The notes beneath the pieces are model-generated. The model worked only from the letters and a program-made list of their open reading frames with translations. It made no database searches and was not told where the DNA came from. Of a DNA stretch of 64,000 nt, positions 26,209 to 34,907 are shown piece after piece. The position numbers and the translations under genes are program-made. Position 1 is the stretch's first letter; each line of letters opens with the position of its first letter. The stretch is from Bacteroidota bacterium (lineage in GTDB: Bacteria > Bacteroidota > Bacteroidia > B-17B0 > Aurantibacillaceae), in assembly GCA_016708845.1 (NCBI GenBank), contig JADJFB010000012.1:1-64000 (forward strand). Reading direction: 5' to 3'.

Positions 26209-27420
26209 TTATTTTTTTCGTTTTATCAAAGCCATATAAAAGCCATCAAAACCTTCACTAGGCAGTATAGTTTGGTCTTTAATCAACTCAAAATTTGAAT
26301 TATTTGCTAAAAATTCATCCACCTGTTTTCTGTTTTCACTAGGTAATACGCTGCAAGTAGAATAGACTAATTGTCCGCCCACTTTAGTCATGATAGAATA
26401 TTCGCTCAATATTTTTTGTTGAATGGCTTTTGTTCTATCAATAAATTCTAAGTTTAATTTCCATTTAGCATCTGGGTTACGTTTAATAACACCGCTTCCG
26501 CTGCATGGCACATCTAGTAACAATCTATCGGCGGTGTTTTCTAAACGTTTAATAGTTTTAGTGCCTTCAATTAAACGAGGCTCCACATTACTTGCTGTTG
26601 CACGGCGAGCACGTTTTTTTAATTCATCTAATTTCCATTGTGTAATGTCCATCGAAATAATGCGACCTTTATTTTGCATTAAAGCGGCAATGTGTAAGGT
26701 TTTCCCGCCACCGCCAGCACAAGCATCAATCACACGCATACCAGGCTCAACACCTAAAAATTCTGAAATATGTTGCGATCCAGCGTCTTGTAGCTCAAAT
26801 AAGCCTAATTTGAATAAGGGGTTTTGAAATAAATTTTGACGATGTGATAACAATAATGCATCCTTATATCCATCTAAAAAATCAACTTCAATTTCTTGTT
26901 CCGCTAAATGTTGTTTTAAAATTTCTTTTTTAGTTTTCAACGTATTTACTCTTAATACAACTTCTGCTTGTTTGTTTAATGCTTTTGCTTCATTTTCCCA
27001 AACGTCTTTTCCTAATTCGCTTTCACATAAATCCCATAACCAATCTGGATATGATTGTAGAATTTTTTGGTCTTTAATTGCTTTGTATTTATCTATTATT
27101 GTTTTTTCGTTGAGGTTTTTAAAATCACGTTCATCGGGCATTGGCAAATGTCTGATAATAAAATAAACACCTAATATTTCCCAAAAACTCGTTTCGCTTC
27201 CTGCTAAATGGCTTAATAAACGGTAATTGCGTACAATATCATACGTGGTTTCAGCAATAAAACGTCTGTCTCTGCCACCAAATTTCGGATTCTCTTTTAA
27301 GGTTTTTTCAATGACTTTATCTGCGTATTTATTATCAGTAAATATGGTGGTTAACGCATTAACAACAGCTTGTAATAAAATACGATGTGGTTTAGCTTGT
27401 TTTACTATTTTCTTGCCCAT
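26209..27420 (-). CDS. RsmB/NOP family RNA cytosine methyltransferase
   Basis: A 403-residue class I SAM-dependent methyltransferase of the RsmB/Nop2/Sun family, which makes 5-methylcytosine in rRNA or tRNA. An N-terminal NusB-like helical region (about 10-145) precedes the catalytic domain. SAM-binding motif I is VIDACAGGGGKTLH near residue 230; the two family cysteines are present in LDVPCSGSGVIKRNPD (motif IV) and VYSTCSVLPSENR (motif VI), the latter being the nucleophile position. The exact target base cannot be told; RsmB (16S C967) is the closest named model. Confidence 0.9.
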   Translation of the reverse strand: MGKKIVKQAKPHRILLQAVVNALTTIFTDNKYADKVIEKTLKENPKFGGRDRRFIAETTYDIVRNYRLLSHLAGSETSFWEILGVYFIIRHLPMPDERDFKNLNEKTIIDKYKAIKDQKILQSYPDWLWDLCESELGKDVWENEAKALNKQAEVVLRVNTLKTKKEILKQHLAEQEIEVDFLDGYKDALLLSHRQNLFQNPLFKLGLFELQDAGSQHISEFLGVEPGMRVIDACAGGGGKTLHIAALMQNKGRIISMDITQWKLDELKKRARRATASNVEPRLIEGTKTIKRLENTADRLLLDVPCSGSGVIKRNPDAKWKLNLEFIDRTKAIQQKILSEYSIMTKVGGQLVYSTCSVLPSENRKQVDEFLANNSNFELIKDQTILPSEGFDGFYMALIKRKK

Positions 27421-27495
27421 GAATCCTTAAAATTTAAGCCTCTAAGTTACTTTATTTTTTTATTATATTTACCTATTACCAATCTTACAGAAACT

Positions 27496-28779
27496 ATGAC
27501 TAAATTTTTTCTTTCGTTTATATTTCTCTCTAGCTTTTTAGTAGCTCAAAACAAAAAACGCATTTTATTAAAAAATGCCATAGCTCATATTGGCAATGGT
27601 CAGGTGCTTGACAATAGCTATGTATCCATTAAAGATGGCAAGATTGACATGGTTGCTGATGCGAGAGTCACTAAAATTGATCCATCTCAATTTGATACAA
27701 CGATAGATTTATCTGGCAAACATATTTACCCAGGTTTAATTGCACCAAATTGTATTTTAGGGTTACAAGAGGCTGAGGCAGTTCGTCAAACGAGTGATTA
27801 TTATGAGGTTGGAGAGTTTAACCCACATGTGAGGAGCTTAATTGCCTACAATGCCGAAAGTAAAATTTTGGAAACAGTAAAAGCAAATGGGGTTTTATAC
27901 ACACAATCAACTCCAAGAGGAGGAAGAATTGCTGGCACATCTTCTATTTTAGCAACGGATGGTTGGAATTGGGAAGATGCTGTTATTAAAGTGGATGACG
28001 GAGTGCATGTTAACTTTCCAAACACCATTCAAAAACATGGTTGGTGGGCAGAACCAGAACCAAGTGACAAAAACCCAAAGTATACGGAACAAGTAAATGA
28101 ATTGACTACTTTTTTTAATAATGCTTTTGCTTATTACAATACAAAAAATGTAACAGATAAAAATTTACGTTTTGAAGCCATGAAAGGTATTTTTGATGGT
28201 ACTAAAAATTTATACATCCGTGCCGATTATGTGAAGGACATCATTGGTGCGATTAATTTTTCTAAAAAATTCAACATAAAAAAATTAGTGATTGTTGGCG
28301 GAAAAGATAGCCACAAAATTACTAAGCTTTTAAAAGAAAATAATGTGGCAGTCATGTTAAATCGTTTACATGATTTGCCAGATTTACCAGAAGCAGAAAC
28401 AGATTTGATTTTTAAACTACCTTATTTATTACAAAAAGACTCAGTGTTATTTTGTTTACAAAATCAAGGAGACATGGAAGCTATGAATGCACGTAATTTA
28501 GCATTTTTAGCAGGGACGGCTGCTGCTTATGGCTTAACAAAAGAACAGGCTTTACAAAGTGTGACCTTAAGTTCAGCTAAAATATTAGGTATTGATAATT
28601 TAGTGGGAAGCATTGAAACTGGCAAATTAGCCTCTTTAGTTGTTTCGGAAGGCGATATTTTAGATATGAAAACTAATAAAATTATTTTGGCTTACGTTAA
28701 TGGAAGAAGTATTAAACTTTCTAATTTTCAAAACGACTTAAATAAAAAGTATTCAGAGAAGTTAGGGATTAAAGAATAA
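27496..28779 (+). CDS. Amidohydrolase-like protein without the metal-binding HxH motif
   Basis: A protein of about 427 residues of the imidazolonepropionase-like amidohydrolase superfamily, with a signal peptide (MTKFFLSFIFLSSFLVAQ). I chose the ATG at 27496 because it gives that signal; the frame is open upstream to 27385. The composite domain (LKNAIAHIGNGQVLDNSYV, KDGKIDMVADARV) and the C-terminal beta part (LGIDNLVGSIETGKLASLVV) are typical. However, where active members read GLIDxHxH this protein reads YPGLIAPNCI, and no other His-rich sites are obvious, so it is probably not a zinc hydrolase. Similar degenerate copies are known in Bacteroidota next to full enzymes; no partner is adjacent here. 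Confidence 0.8.
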   Translation: MTKFFLSFIFLSSFLVAQNKKRILLKNAIAHIGNGQVLDNSYVSIKDGKIDMVADARVTKIDPSQFDTTIDLSGKHIYPGLIAPNCILGLQEAEAVRQTSDYYEVGEFNPHVRSLIAYNAESKILETVKANGVLYTQSTPRGGRIAGTSSILATDGWNWEDAVIKVDDGVHVNFPNTIQKHGWWAEPEPSDKNPKYTEQVNELTTFFNNAFAYYNTKNVTDKNLRFEAMKGIFDGTKNLYIRADYVKDIIGAINFSKKFNIKKLVIVGGKDSHKITKLLKENNVAVMLNRLHDLPDLPEAETDLIFKLPYLLQKDSVLFCLQNQGDMEAMNARNLAFLAGTAAAYGLTKEQALQSVTLSSAKILGIDNLVGSIETGKLASLVVSEGDILDMKTNKIILAYVNGRSIKLSNFQNDLNKKYSEKLGIKE

Positions 28780-28782
28780 TTA

Positions 28783-28838
28783 TTTCTCTGTGTTCTTTGC
28801 GATCACGCTATAGCGTGACTGCCTCTTTGCGGTTAAAA
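28783..28838 (+). repeat. Interspersed intergenic repeat, copy 2, with nested palindrome
   Basis: TCTCTGTGTTCTTTGCG, then a perfect 16-base palindrome TCACGCTATAGCGTGA (28803-28818), then CTCTTTGCGGTTAAA, ending nine bases before the adenine deaminase ATG. The outer parts match the copy at 244-297 and the reversed copy at 32622-32671; the palindrome looks inserted into it. Confidence 0.6.
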
Positions 28839-28846
28839 AACAAAGT

Positions 28847-30469
28847 ATGACCATCAAATCAAATCTCATAGACATCATTGCTAAAGAAATTTATGCTGCT
28901 GAGGTTGTTATTGAAAACAATAAAATAGTTTCTATTACTAAAATTTCTGAAATACTAAACACCTATATTTTACCTGGTTTTGTTGACGCGCATGTGCATG
29001 TGGAAAGTAGTATGTTAGTGCCTTCTGAATTTGCTCGTATTGCTGTAACTCATGGAACGGTTGGGACTATTTCCGATCCGCACGAAATAGCCAATGTGCT
29101 TGGCGTTGCTGGCGTAGATTATATGATTGATAATGCCAAGCAAGTTCCTTTTCATTTTTATTTTGGTGCCCCATCTTGTGTGCCCGCTACTAATTTTGAA
29201 ACGGCTGGCGCAGTAATTGACTCGAATGACATTGATAAATTATTGTCGAGAAAAGAGATTGTGTATTTGGCTGAGATGATGAACTTTCCAGGAGTGATTT
29301 ATAAAGATGAAGAAGTCTTGAAGAAATTAGCCTCTGCAAAAAAACATAATAAACCAATTGATGGTCATGCACCAGGTTTAATGGGTAACGATATGAAGCA
29401 TTATTTTAATGCGGGTATCACCACCGATCATGAATGTTTTGGTTATACAGAGGCATTAGAAAAATTGCAACATGGCGTAAAAGTTTTAATAAGAGAAGGA
29501 AGTGCCGCCAAGAATTTTGAAACCTTGATTTCATTATTAAAAGAGTATCCTGAGCAAATTATGTTTTGTTGCGATGATAAACATCCCGACAATTTAATTG
29601 AATCACATATTAATGATCATGTAAAGCGTGCTTTAAAACTCGGACATGATTTATATGATGTGTTAAGAGCCGCTTCTTATAATGTGATTAAGCATTACAA
29701 TTTATCTATTGGCTTATTGCAAGTTGGCGATAACGCCGATTTTATTGAGATTGATAATTTAAAGGATTTTAATATCCTTAAAACATACATCAATGGAAAT
29801 GTTGTTGCAGAAAAAGAAAAATCATTTATAAAATCTGTTGATTCGCCAATCGTTAATAATTTTAATTGTAGTTTAAAACAAGCCAGTGATTTTAAATTAG
29901 AAAACGAAAGTGATAGAATCAGAGTGATTGAATGCTTAGACGGACAATTAATTACAGATGAATTATGCGTAACGTCTTATAACGTTGATGGATTTGAAGA
30001 ATCGAATGTAGAACAAGATATTTTAAAAATTGCGGTAGTAAACCGTTATAACGATGCGCCTATTGCCAAAGCTTTTATTAAAAACATTGGATTAAAGCAG
30101 GGTGCTATTGCGAGTTGTGTAGCGCACGATTGTCATAACATTGTTGTAGTAGGAACCAATGACGAAGATATGTGCAAGGCGGTTAATTTAATTATTAAAG
30201 CCAAAGGAGGGATTTCCTTAGCTAATGAAAATGAAGAACTCGTTTTGGAATTACCCATTGCGGGCATTATGACCAACCAAGCAGCCGAAGAAGTGGCAGA
30301 AGCGTATACTAAATTAGACAAACGTGCTAAAGCTTTAGGAAGTAAATTACGCGCGCCCTATATGAGTTTATCGTTTATGGCATTGCTAGTAATACCAGAA
30401 TTAAAGTTAAGTGACAAAGGTTTATTTAATGGAAAGAGTTTTCAATTTACAGATGTGTTTGTGAAATAA
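28847..30469 (+). CDS. ade: Adenine deaminase
   Basis: A 540-residue amidohydrolase that converts adenine to hypoxanthine in purine salvage. The metal-binding motif is intact in GFVDAHVHVESSM, followed by GTVGTISDPHEIANVLG, IDGHAPGL, TTDHECF and MFCCDDKHPDNL, all diagnostic of the Ade family. The C-terminal adenine-deaminase domain includes NRYNDAPIAKAFIKNIGL and HDCHNIVVVGTNDEDM. Length is near the family norm. Its stop codon overlaps the start of the next gene (TAATG), so the two are translationally linked. Confidence 0.95.
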   Translation: MTIKSNLIDIIAKEIYAAEVVIENNKIVSITKISEILNTYILPGFVDAHVHVESSMLVPSEFARIAVTHGTVGTISDPHEIANVLGVAGVDYMIDNAKQVPFHFYFGAPSCVPATNFETAGAVIDSNDIDKLLSRKEIVYLAEMMNFPGVIYKDEEVLKKLASAKKHNKPIDGHAPGLMGNDMKHYFNAGITTDHECFGYTEALEKLQHGVKVLIREGSAAKNFETLISLLKEYPEQIMFCCDDKHPDNLIESHINDHVKRALKLGHDLYDVLRAASYNVIKHYNLSIGLLQVGDNADFIEIDNLKDFNILKTYINGNVVAEKEKSFIKSVDSPIVNNFNCSLKQASDFKLENESDRIRVIECLDGQLITDELCVTSYNVDGFEESNVEQDILKIAVVNRYNDAPIAKAFIKNIGLKQGAIASCVAHDCHNIVVVGTNDEDMCKAVNLIIKAKGGISLANENEELVLELPIAGIMTNQAAEEVAEAYTKLDKRAKALGSKLRAPYMSLSFMALLVIPELKLSDKGLFNGKSFQFTDVFVK

Positions 30470-31332
30470 TGAAATATATATTAAAAATATTCATCCCTTT
30501 AATCCTATTCATAGGATTAACTTCCATGATCATCTCCGAAGGAGATGATGGTTACTTTGTTTATTTACGTGGTAAAAAACAATATGTGGTGGTTCAAGGT
30601 AAGGGCGAACCAACTATTGTATTTTTAACAGGTAAAGGGCGTCCACAAACTGATTTTAAAAAAGTGTATGAGAGGCTTGAGGAAACCAATCGTATATTTT
30701 CGTATGATCGCTCAGGCATTGGGCAATCCGAATTAATTAGAAATGACAGAACGATTGATACCATGGCTTTTGAGTTGCATGCTTTATTAGTAAAAGAAAG
30801 AATTAAACCACCTTATATTTTAGTTGGTCATTCTTTGGGCGGTTCTATTGCACGTTGTTTTGTGAATATGTATCCTGATATGGTATCTGGAATGGTATTT
30901 TTAGATCCAGCACACGAAGAAGAATTTAAAAACGGAATGGCAATTAGAAGTGATTCAGATAAAGTAGTTTTTAAAGAGCAGTTCGAATCATTTTTAAAAA
31001 TAAAAGGCGCTACTAAAGGTCAGCATGCAGAGTCGAAACAATGTTTTGATTTTGATACTTTGGGATATTCTACCAATCAAAAAATATTAAAGCAAACCAT
31101 TATACCAGCTAATATTCCAATCACTATTATTTTATCAACTGAAGCAGATATCGACAATGATTATATTGATAAAGAGATAGAATTTAGGAAATTGCATTTC
31201 AATCAATGGAAAATTATTAATCCTCAAACTAAAATTATTAATGCTTCCAAAACAGGCTATTTCATTCAGATGGAAGAGCCTAAAATGGTTGTAAATGAAA
31301 TTAATGAGATGATAGAGAAGGCGAAAAAGTAA
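30469..31332 (+). CDS. Alpha/beta hydrolase with replaced catalytic histidine position
   Basis: A 287-residue alpha/beta hydrolase with an N-terminal hydrophobic anchor or signal (about residues 5-22). The nucleophile elbow is GHSLGG near residue 126, after YDRSGIGQSE, and an acidic residue is available in LSTEADIDND. In relatives the catalytic His falls in a pattern like TGHFIQ-EEP near the C-terminus; here it reads SKTGYFIQMEEP, with Tyr in that place. So it may be inactive or use another residue, or the base may be wrong. It shares a TAATG junction with ade. Substrate unknown. Confidence 0.8.
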   Translation: MKYILKIFIPLILFIGLTSMIISEGDDGYFVYLRGKKQYVVVQGKGEPTIVFLTGKGRPQTDFKKVYERLEETNRIFSYDRSGIGQSELIRNDRTIDTMAFELHALLVKERIKPPYILVGHSLGGSIARCFVNMYPDMVSGMVFLDPAHEEEFKNGMAIRSDSDKVVFKEQFESFLKIKGATKGQHAESKQCFDFDTLGYSTNQKILKQTIIPANIPITIILSTEADIDNDYIDKEIEFRKLHFNQWKIINPQTKIINASKTGYFIQMEEPKMVVNEINEMIEKAKK

Positions 31333-31343
31333 AATAGTAACAT

Positions 31344-31925
31344 TTACTTTCCCTTATTAGCTTCATTATAGCAGTCTCTACATAAGGGTTCGTAGCTATC
31401 TGTTTCGCCTAAAAGCACTAAACTAGTTTCAGCGGTTGTACGATGAGAGATATGAGCTAAGCTGCCACACTGCATGCAAATAGCATGAACTTTGGTTACA
31501 TATTCGGCACAGGCTAATAGTGCTGGCATTGGTCCAAATGGTTTCCCTTTAAAATCCATATCTAAACCAGCAATAATAACACGTACGCCACTATCTGCTA
31601 ATTGATTGCAAACGTTTACAAGCTCCATATCAAAAAACTGCGCTTCGTCAATTCCCACTACATCCACATCATTGGCTAACAATAATATATTAGAACTTGA
31701 TGGAACGGGTGTACTATGAATTTCGTTACCTTGATGAGACACGACTTTTTCTTCGTGGTAGCGCGTATCGATTTGTGGTTTAAAAATTTCTACTTTTTGT
31801 TTAGCAAATTGCGCGCGTTTTAAGCGACGAATTAATTCCTCTGTTTTACCAGAAAACATGGAGCCGCAAACTACCTCAATCCACCCTTTTCGGCCTGTGC
31901 TATGTTTAATGTTCTCTAAAAACAT
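31344..31925 (-). CDS. tdk: Thymidine kinase
   Basis: A 193-residue type II thymidine kinase that phosphorylates thymidine in the salvage route. Walker A is CGSMFSGKTEELIRRL, the Walker B/DxxF motif is VVGIDEAQFFD, and the lasso/zinc region carries four cysteines: HAICMQCGS and LCRDCYNE. RYHEEKVVSHQG is the usual bridging segment. Full length for the family. It converges with the alpha/beta hydrolase gene with an 11-base gap, and is divergent from the next gene. Confidence 0.96.
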   Translation of the reverse strand: MFLENIKHSTGRKGWIEVVCGSMFSGKTEELIRRLKRAQFAKQKVEIFKPQIDTRYHEEKVVSHQGNEIHSTPVPSSSNILLLANDVDVVGIDEAQFFDMELVNVCNQLADSGVRVIIAGLDMDFKGKPFGPMPALLACAEYVTKVHAICMQCGSLAHISHRTTAETSLVLLGETDSYEPLCRDCYNEANKGK

Positions 31926-32009
31926 GTTTATTATATATTGATAACAAAATCTAAAAATAAACTAAGTATCCATAAAATGCAGTATTTTTAATCTTTAATT
32001 ATTCACATT

Positions 32010-32618
32010 ATGCAAACGGATATTTTACTGAAACAACTTTATTCATCGTTAGGAGAACTAAAAGCAACTATCGAGAAATTTGAAAAACATCCTTCGCCAA
32101 CTACGCAATATACTGAGCAATTGCATTCTGCCATTTACCACAGTAATAAGCTGGTGTCTGCTTATTTAGTATTAAAAGAACAAAAAGATGTTTCTCCAGA
32201 ATTGAATTTGCACCTAAAATTAATGAATGTTCCAACCGCTGAAGAAAAAGCAGCAATTGTAGAACCAATTAAGGAACAAGTGGTTGTAGTTACACCAGTT
32301 GCAGAAATCCCGAAACCAATAGAGGAAGTTAAAGCACCTGAAGTTGAAAAAGTAGTTGAGCCTGTTGTGGAAGTTAAACCTCAAGTAAAAGAACTTCCAA
32401 AAATGATTATTAATATTAATGACAAGTTTCGTTTCATTAATGAGTTATTTGAAGCTAATGCAACTGAGTATAATATTGCCGTTGAGCAAATGAATAGTGT
32501 TAATTCACTTGATGAAATGATGAGTTATTTAAAAGGTTTAACATCTATTTACGAATGGAAAGAAGATAGCGAAGTAGTTAAAAATTTATTTGCACTAGCA
32601 CAAAAACGTTTTTCTTAG
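32010..32618 (+). CDS. Bacteroidota conserved hypothetical protein with Val/Pro/Glu linker
   Basis: A 202-residue cytosolic protein. An N-terminal helical region (1-70) is followed by a repetitive linker rich in Val, Pro, Glu and Lys (about 78-130, with VEPIKEQVVVV and VVEVKPQV) and a compact C-terminal domain beginning INDKFRFINELFEANATEYN. That C-terminal block recurs in many Bacteroidota hypothetical proteins that lack a known function. The linker gives it a two-domain, tethered look. It is followed directly by an intergenic repeat. Confidence 0.72.
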   Translation: MQTDILLKQLYSSLGELKATIEKFEKHPSPTTQYTEQLHSAIYHSNKLVSAYLVLKEQKDVSPELNLHLKLMNVPTAEEKAAIVEPIKEQVVVVTPVAEIPKPIEEVKAPEVEKVVEPVVEVKPQVKELPKMIININDKFRFINELFEANATEYNIAVEQMNSVNSLDEMMSYLKGLTSIYEWKEDSEVVKNLFALAQKRFS

Positions 32619-32621
32619 AAC

Positions 32622-32728
32622 ATTTAACCGCAAAGACGCATAGTATTTTCGCAAAGAGTGCAGAGTATTTATATGATAGTTATTTCTTATCGATCTTGAC
32701 TTGACTCTTTTTCTCTTCGGTTAAAAAT
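32622..32728. repeat. Interspersed intergenic repeat, copy 3 (inverted), plus degenerate half
   Basis: 32625-32671 begins TTAACCGCAAAGACGCAT, the reverse complement of the TCTTTGCGGTTAA core, and continues CGCAAAGAGTGCAGAG, reverse of the CTCTTTG/CTCTGCG part. A second degenerate half-copy in forward orientation (CTCTTTTTCTCTTCGGTTAAA) ends at about 32726, ten bases before the next ATG. No gene in this stretch. Confidence 0.55.
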
Positions 32729-32736
32729 AATAAACC

Positions 32737-33885
32737 ATGAAACAAATTATATTTATTTTATTCTCTTTTCTCTTTGTAAATACCTACAGTCAGGATACAA
32801 CTTACGCCCGTCAGGTTATTAAAAAACTCACCTCAAAAGAATTATTAGGAAGAGGTTACGTCAATGATGGTGTAAACAAAGCGGCTTCCTATATTTCAAA
32901 AGAATTAAAAACAATAGGACTTTCTAAATTCGAAAAATCATATTCTCAGTATTATGAATTTCCCGTTAATACATTTCCACGAACAATGTCTGTTGTGTTA
33001 GATGGAAAAACATTAATAGCTGGAAAGCATTATTTAATATATCCTTCTGCCGAAACGATTAAAGGTGGATTTCAGTTATTTAAAACCGACAGTGTGACTT
33101 ATGAAGCAAACGATGGTAAGCGCCCTTTTCCCATTAAAGTAAAGCTTAGAAAAAAATTGACTTATACAGTTGCCACACAAATTTCTGATAATGCAGTCAT
33201 TGAATTATTAAAGGATTCTTTTCCTAATGAATTAAAAACAATAGACGTTATTTTTAAAAACAAATTCATTCCCATTTTTAAATGTCAAAATTTATGTGGC
33301 TTTATTAAAGGCACACAACAGCCAGATAGTTTCATTGTCTTTACTGCTCATTACGACCATTTAGGCGCAATGGGAAAGGAAGCTTATTTTCCAGGCGCTA
33401 ATGATAATGCTAGTGGTGTGAGCGTGTTATTGAATTTAGCTAAGTATTATAAAACGCATCCATCAAAATATTCGATAGCTTTTATTTTTTTTAGTGGAGA
33501 GGAGGCTGGCTTGTTAGGTTCTAAATATTATTCGGAGCATCCTATTTTCCCATTATCAAAAATTAAATTCTTAACGAATTTAGATTTATTGGGAACAGGC
33601 GATGATGGTATTATGGTAGTGAATGCAACGATTTTTAAAGAACAGTTTGAAAAATTAAATCAAATCAATATCGAAAAAAATTATTTGAAACAAATTAAAC
33701 AACGAGGCAAAGCTGCTAATAGTGACCACTATTGGTTTTCCGAAAAAGGAGTGCCTAGTTTTTTTATTTACACCATGGGAGGTGTTACTGCTTATCATGA
33801 TATTTATGATATTGAAAAAACGTTGCCTCTTACAAAATATTTAGAGGTGTGTAAACTCTTGATTGAGTTTAATGCGAAGTTTTAA
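32737..33885 (+). CDS. M28 family zinc aminopeptidase, exported
   Basis: A 382-residue peptidase with a signal peptide (MKQIIFILFSFLFVNTYSQ) and an M28 catalytic domain. Zinc ligands fit the family pattern: His in TAHYDHLG (about residue 206-209), Asp in PGANDNASGVSVLL, the Glu-Glu pair in FFSGEEAGLLGS, Asp in FLTNLDLLGTG, and the last His in GGVTAYHDIYDIE. Typical members release N-terminal residues from peptides. It is preceded by a repeat and converges with the outer-membrane protein gene with no gap. Confidence 0.92.
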   Translation: MKQIIFILFSFLFVNTYSQDTTYARQVIKKLTSKELLGRGYVNDGVNKAASYISKELKTIGLSKFEKSYSQYYEFPVNTFPRTMSVVLDGKTLIAGKHYLIYPSAETIKGGFQLFKTDSVTYEANDGKRPFPIKVKLRKKLTYTVATQISDNAVIELLKDSFPNELKTIDVIFKNKFIPIFKCQNLCGFIKGTQQPDSFIVFTAHYDHLGAMGKEAYFPGANDNASGVSVLLNLAKYYKTHPSKYSIAFIFFSGEEAGLLGSKYYSEHPIFPLSKIKFLTNLDLLGTGDDGIMVVNATIFKEQFEKLNQINIEKNYLKQIKQRGKAANSDHYWFSEKGVPSFFIYTMGGVTAYHDIYDIEKTLPLTKYLEVCKLLIEFNAKF

Positions 33886-34884
33886 TTACTTCAATTTTTT
33901 AAAAGGATAGTAGGTGACGCCAGCCATAACCCAGGGTAATCTATATTCATAGGCTAAATTATATGAAATGTAAGCTCCTAATATTTGTTTTTTTAAATGG
34001 AAGTCATAAGAAATTCTGGGACACAAGGAAACAGTGGAGTTAATACCAGAGCGCTCTGCACTCACCTTTTCATTTGAATATTCTCCTTTTTCTGTTTTAT
34101 ATATATATGGTGCTGGGCCACCAGAATGATAATTTTTTATAGTAGTGCCACTATACCTAACATCTGATTGAATAATTATATTAATTGAAATAAGCGGCTC
34201 TAAATATAATTTTTTGAATAGTTTAAATCTCAACCCTGTCACAGCATTAATAAAATCGATTTTAGACACATAGTGATAATCTTGAGAGTAAGTTGTGTAA
34301 CCACTGTATCCATCAGAACCGAAAGATCCAAAACTATAGTTGTATTCGCCTATGGAACGCAAATAATTTACTCCAATAAGATGCTTTATGTATGGGTTAT
34401 TTCCAAATAAAAAATTAAAACCAAAGTTATAAGTGTAAACATAATTGTCACTAGATGTCGAATACTTTTCAGAGGATGTTTGGGATCGCGAAGGCTCTCG
34501 TCTTGTGTAATTTGACGATAAGCTTTGCATTACCGCGCCTAACTGTAAATTGAATTTTATGTAGTTGCCAATATTATCCGGTTTTCGTACACTTCCCTTA
34601 GGAGGGGTCGGGTTTACAAATACATTATCTGTTATTGGATTCTCTATTGAATTAAAAACTTCCTTAACGCCATTTGAATATATAACGTAAGCTACATCCT
34701 TTTTACTTATAATAATATCAGGACCGTCTTGATAGCTAAATAACTTGTATTTTAATTCGTTGGTTCTTACCTCAAGCAATTTTACTTGTATTTTGGAGCT
34801 ATCCCTTTTTACAAGCACATCCTGACAAAATAGCTTTGCCGTAAAAAACAGAAAGAGAAATAAGTATGGAAAAGAGAAATTCAT
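33886..34884 (-). CDS. Outer-membrane beta-barrel protein with N-terminal small domain
   Basis: A 332-residue exported protein. The signal peptide (MNFSFPYLFLFLFFTAKLFC) is followed by a short domain with QDVLVKRDSSKIQVKLLEV and VAYVIYSNGVKEVF (residues 20-80), a Gly-poor linker, then alternating amphipathic strands typical of a beta-barrel (FNLQLGAVMQSLSSNY, VTGLRFKLFKKLYLEPLIS, PWVMAGVTYYPFKKLK). It probably sits in the outer membrane; function unknown. The decayed gene at 4293-5439 has the same plan and is probably a paralogue. Confidence 0.75.
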   Translation of the reverse strand: MNFSFPYLFLFLFFTAKLFCQDVLVKRDSSKIQVKLLEVRTNELKYKLFSYQDGPDIIISKKDVAYVIYSNGVKEVFNSIENPITDNVFVNPTPPKGSVRKPDNIGNYIKFNLQLGAVMQSLSSNYTRREPSRSQTSSEKYSTSSDNYVYTYNFGFNFLFGNNPYIKHLIGVNYLRSIGEYNYSFGSFGSDGYSGYTTYSQDYHYVSKIDFINAVTGLRFKLFKKLYLEPLISINIIIQSDVRYSGTTIKNYHSGGPAPYIYKTEKGEYSNEKVSAERSGINSTVSLCPRISYDFHLKKQILGAYISYNLAYEYRLPWVMAGVTYYPFKKLK

Positions 34885-34907
34885 CTATCACTAAGATAGC
34901 GAAAAAA

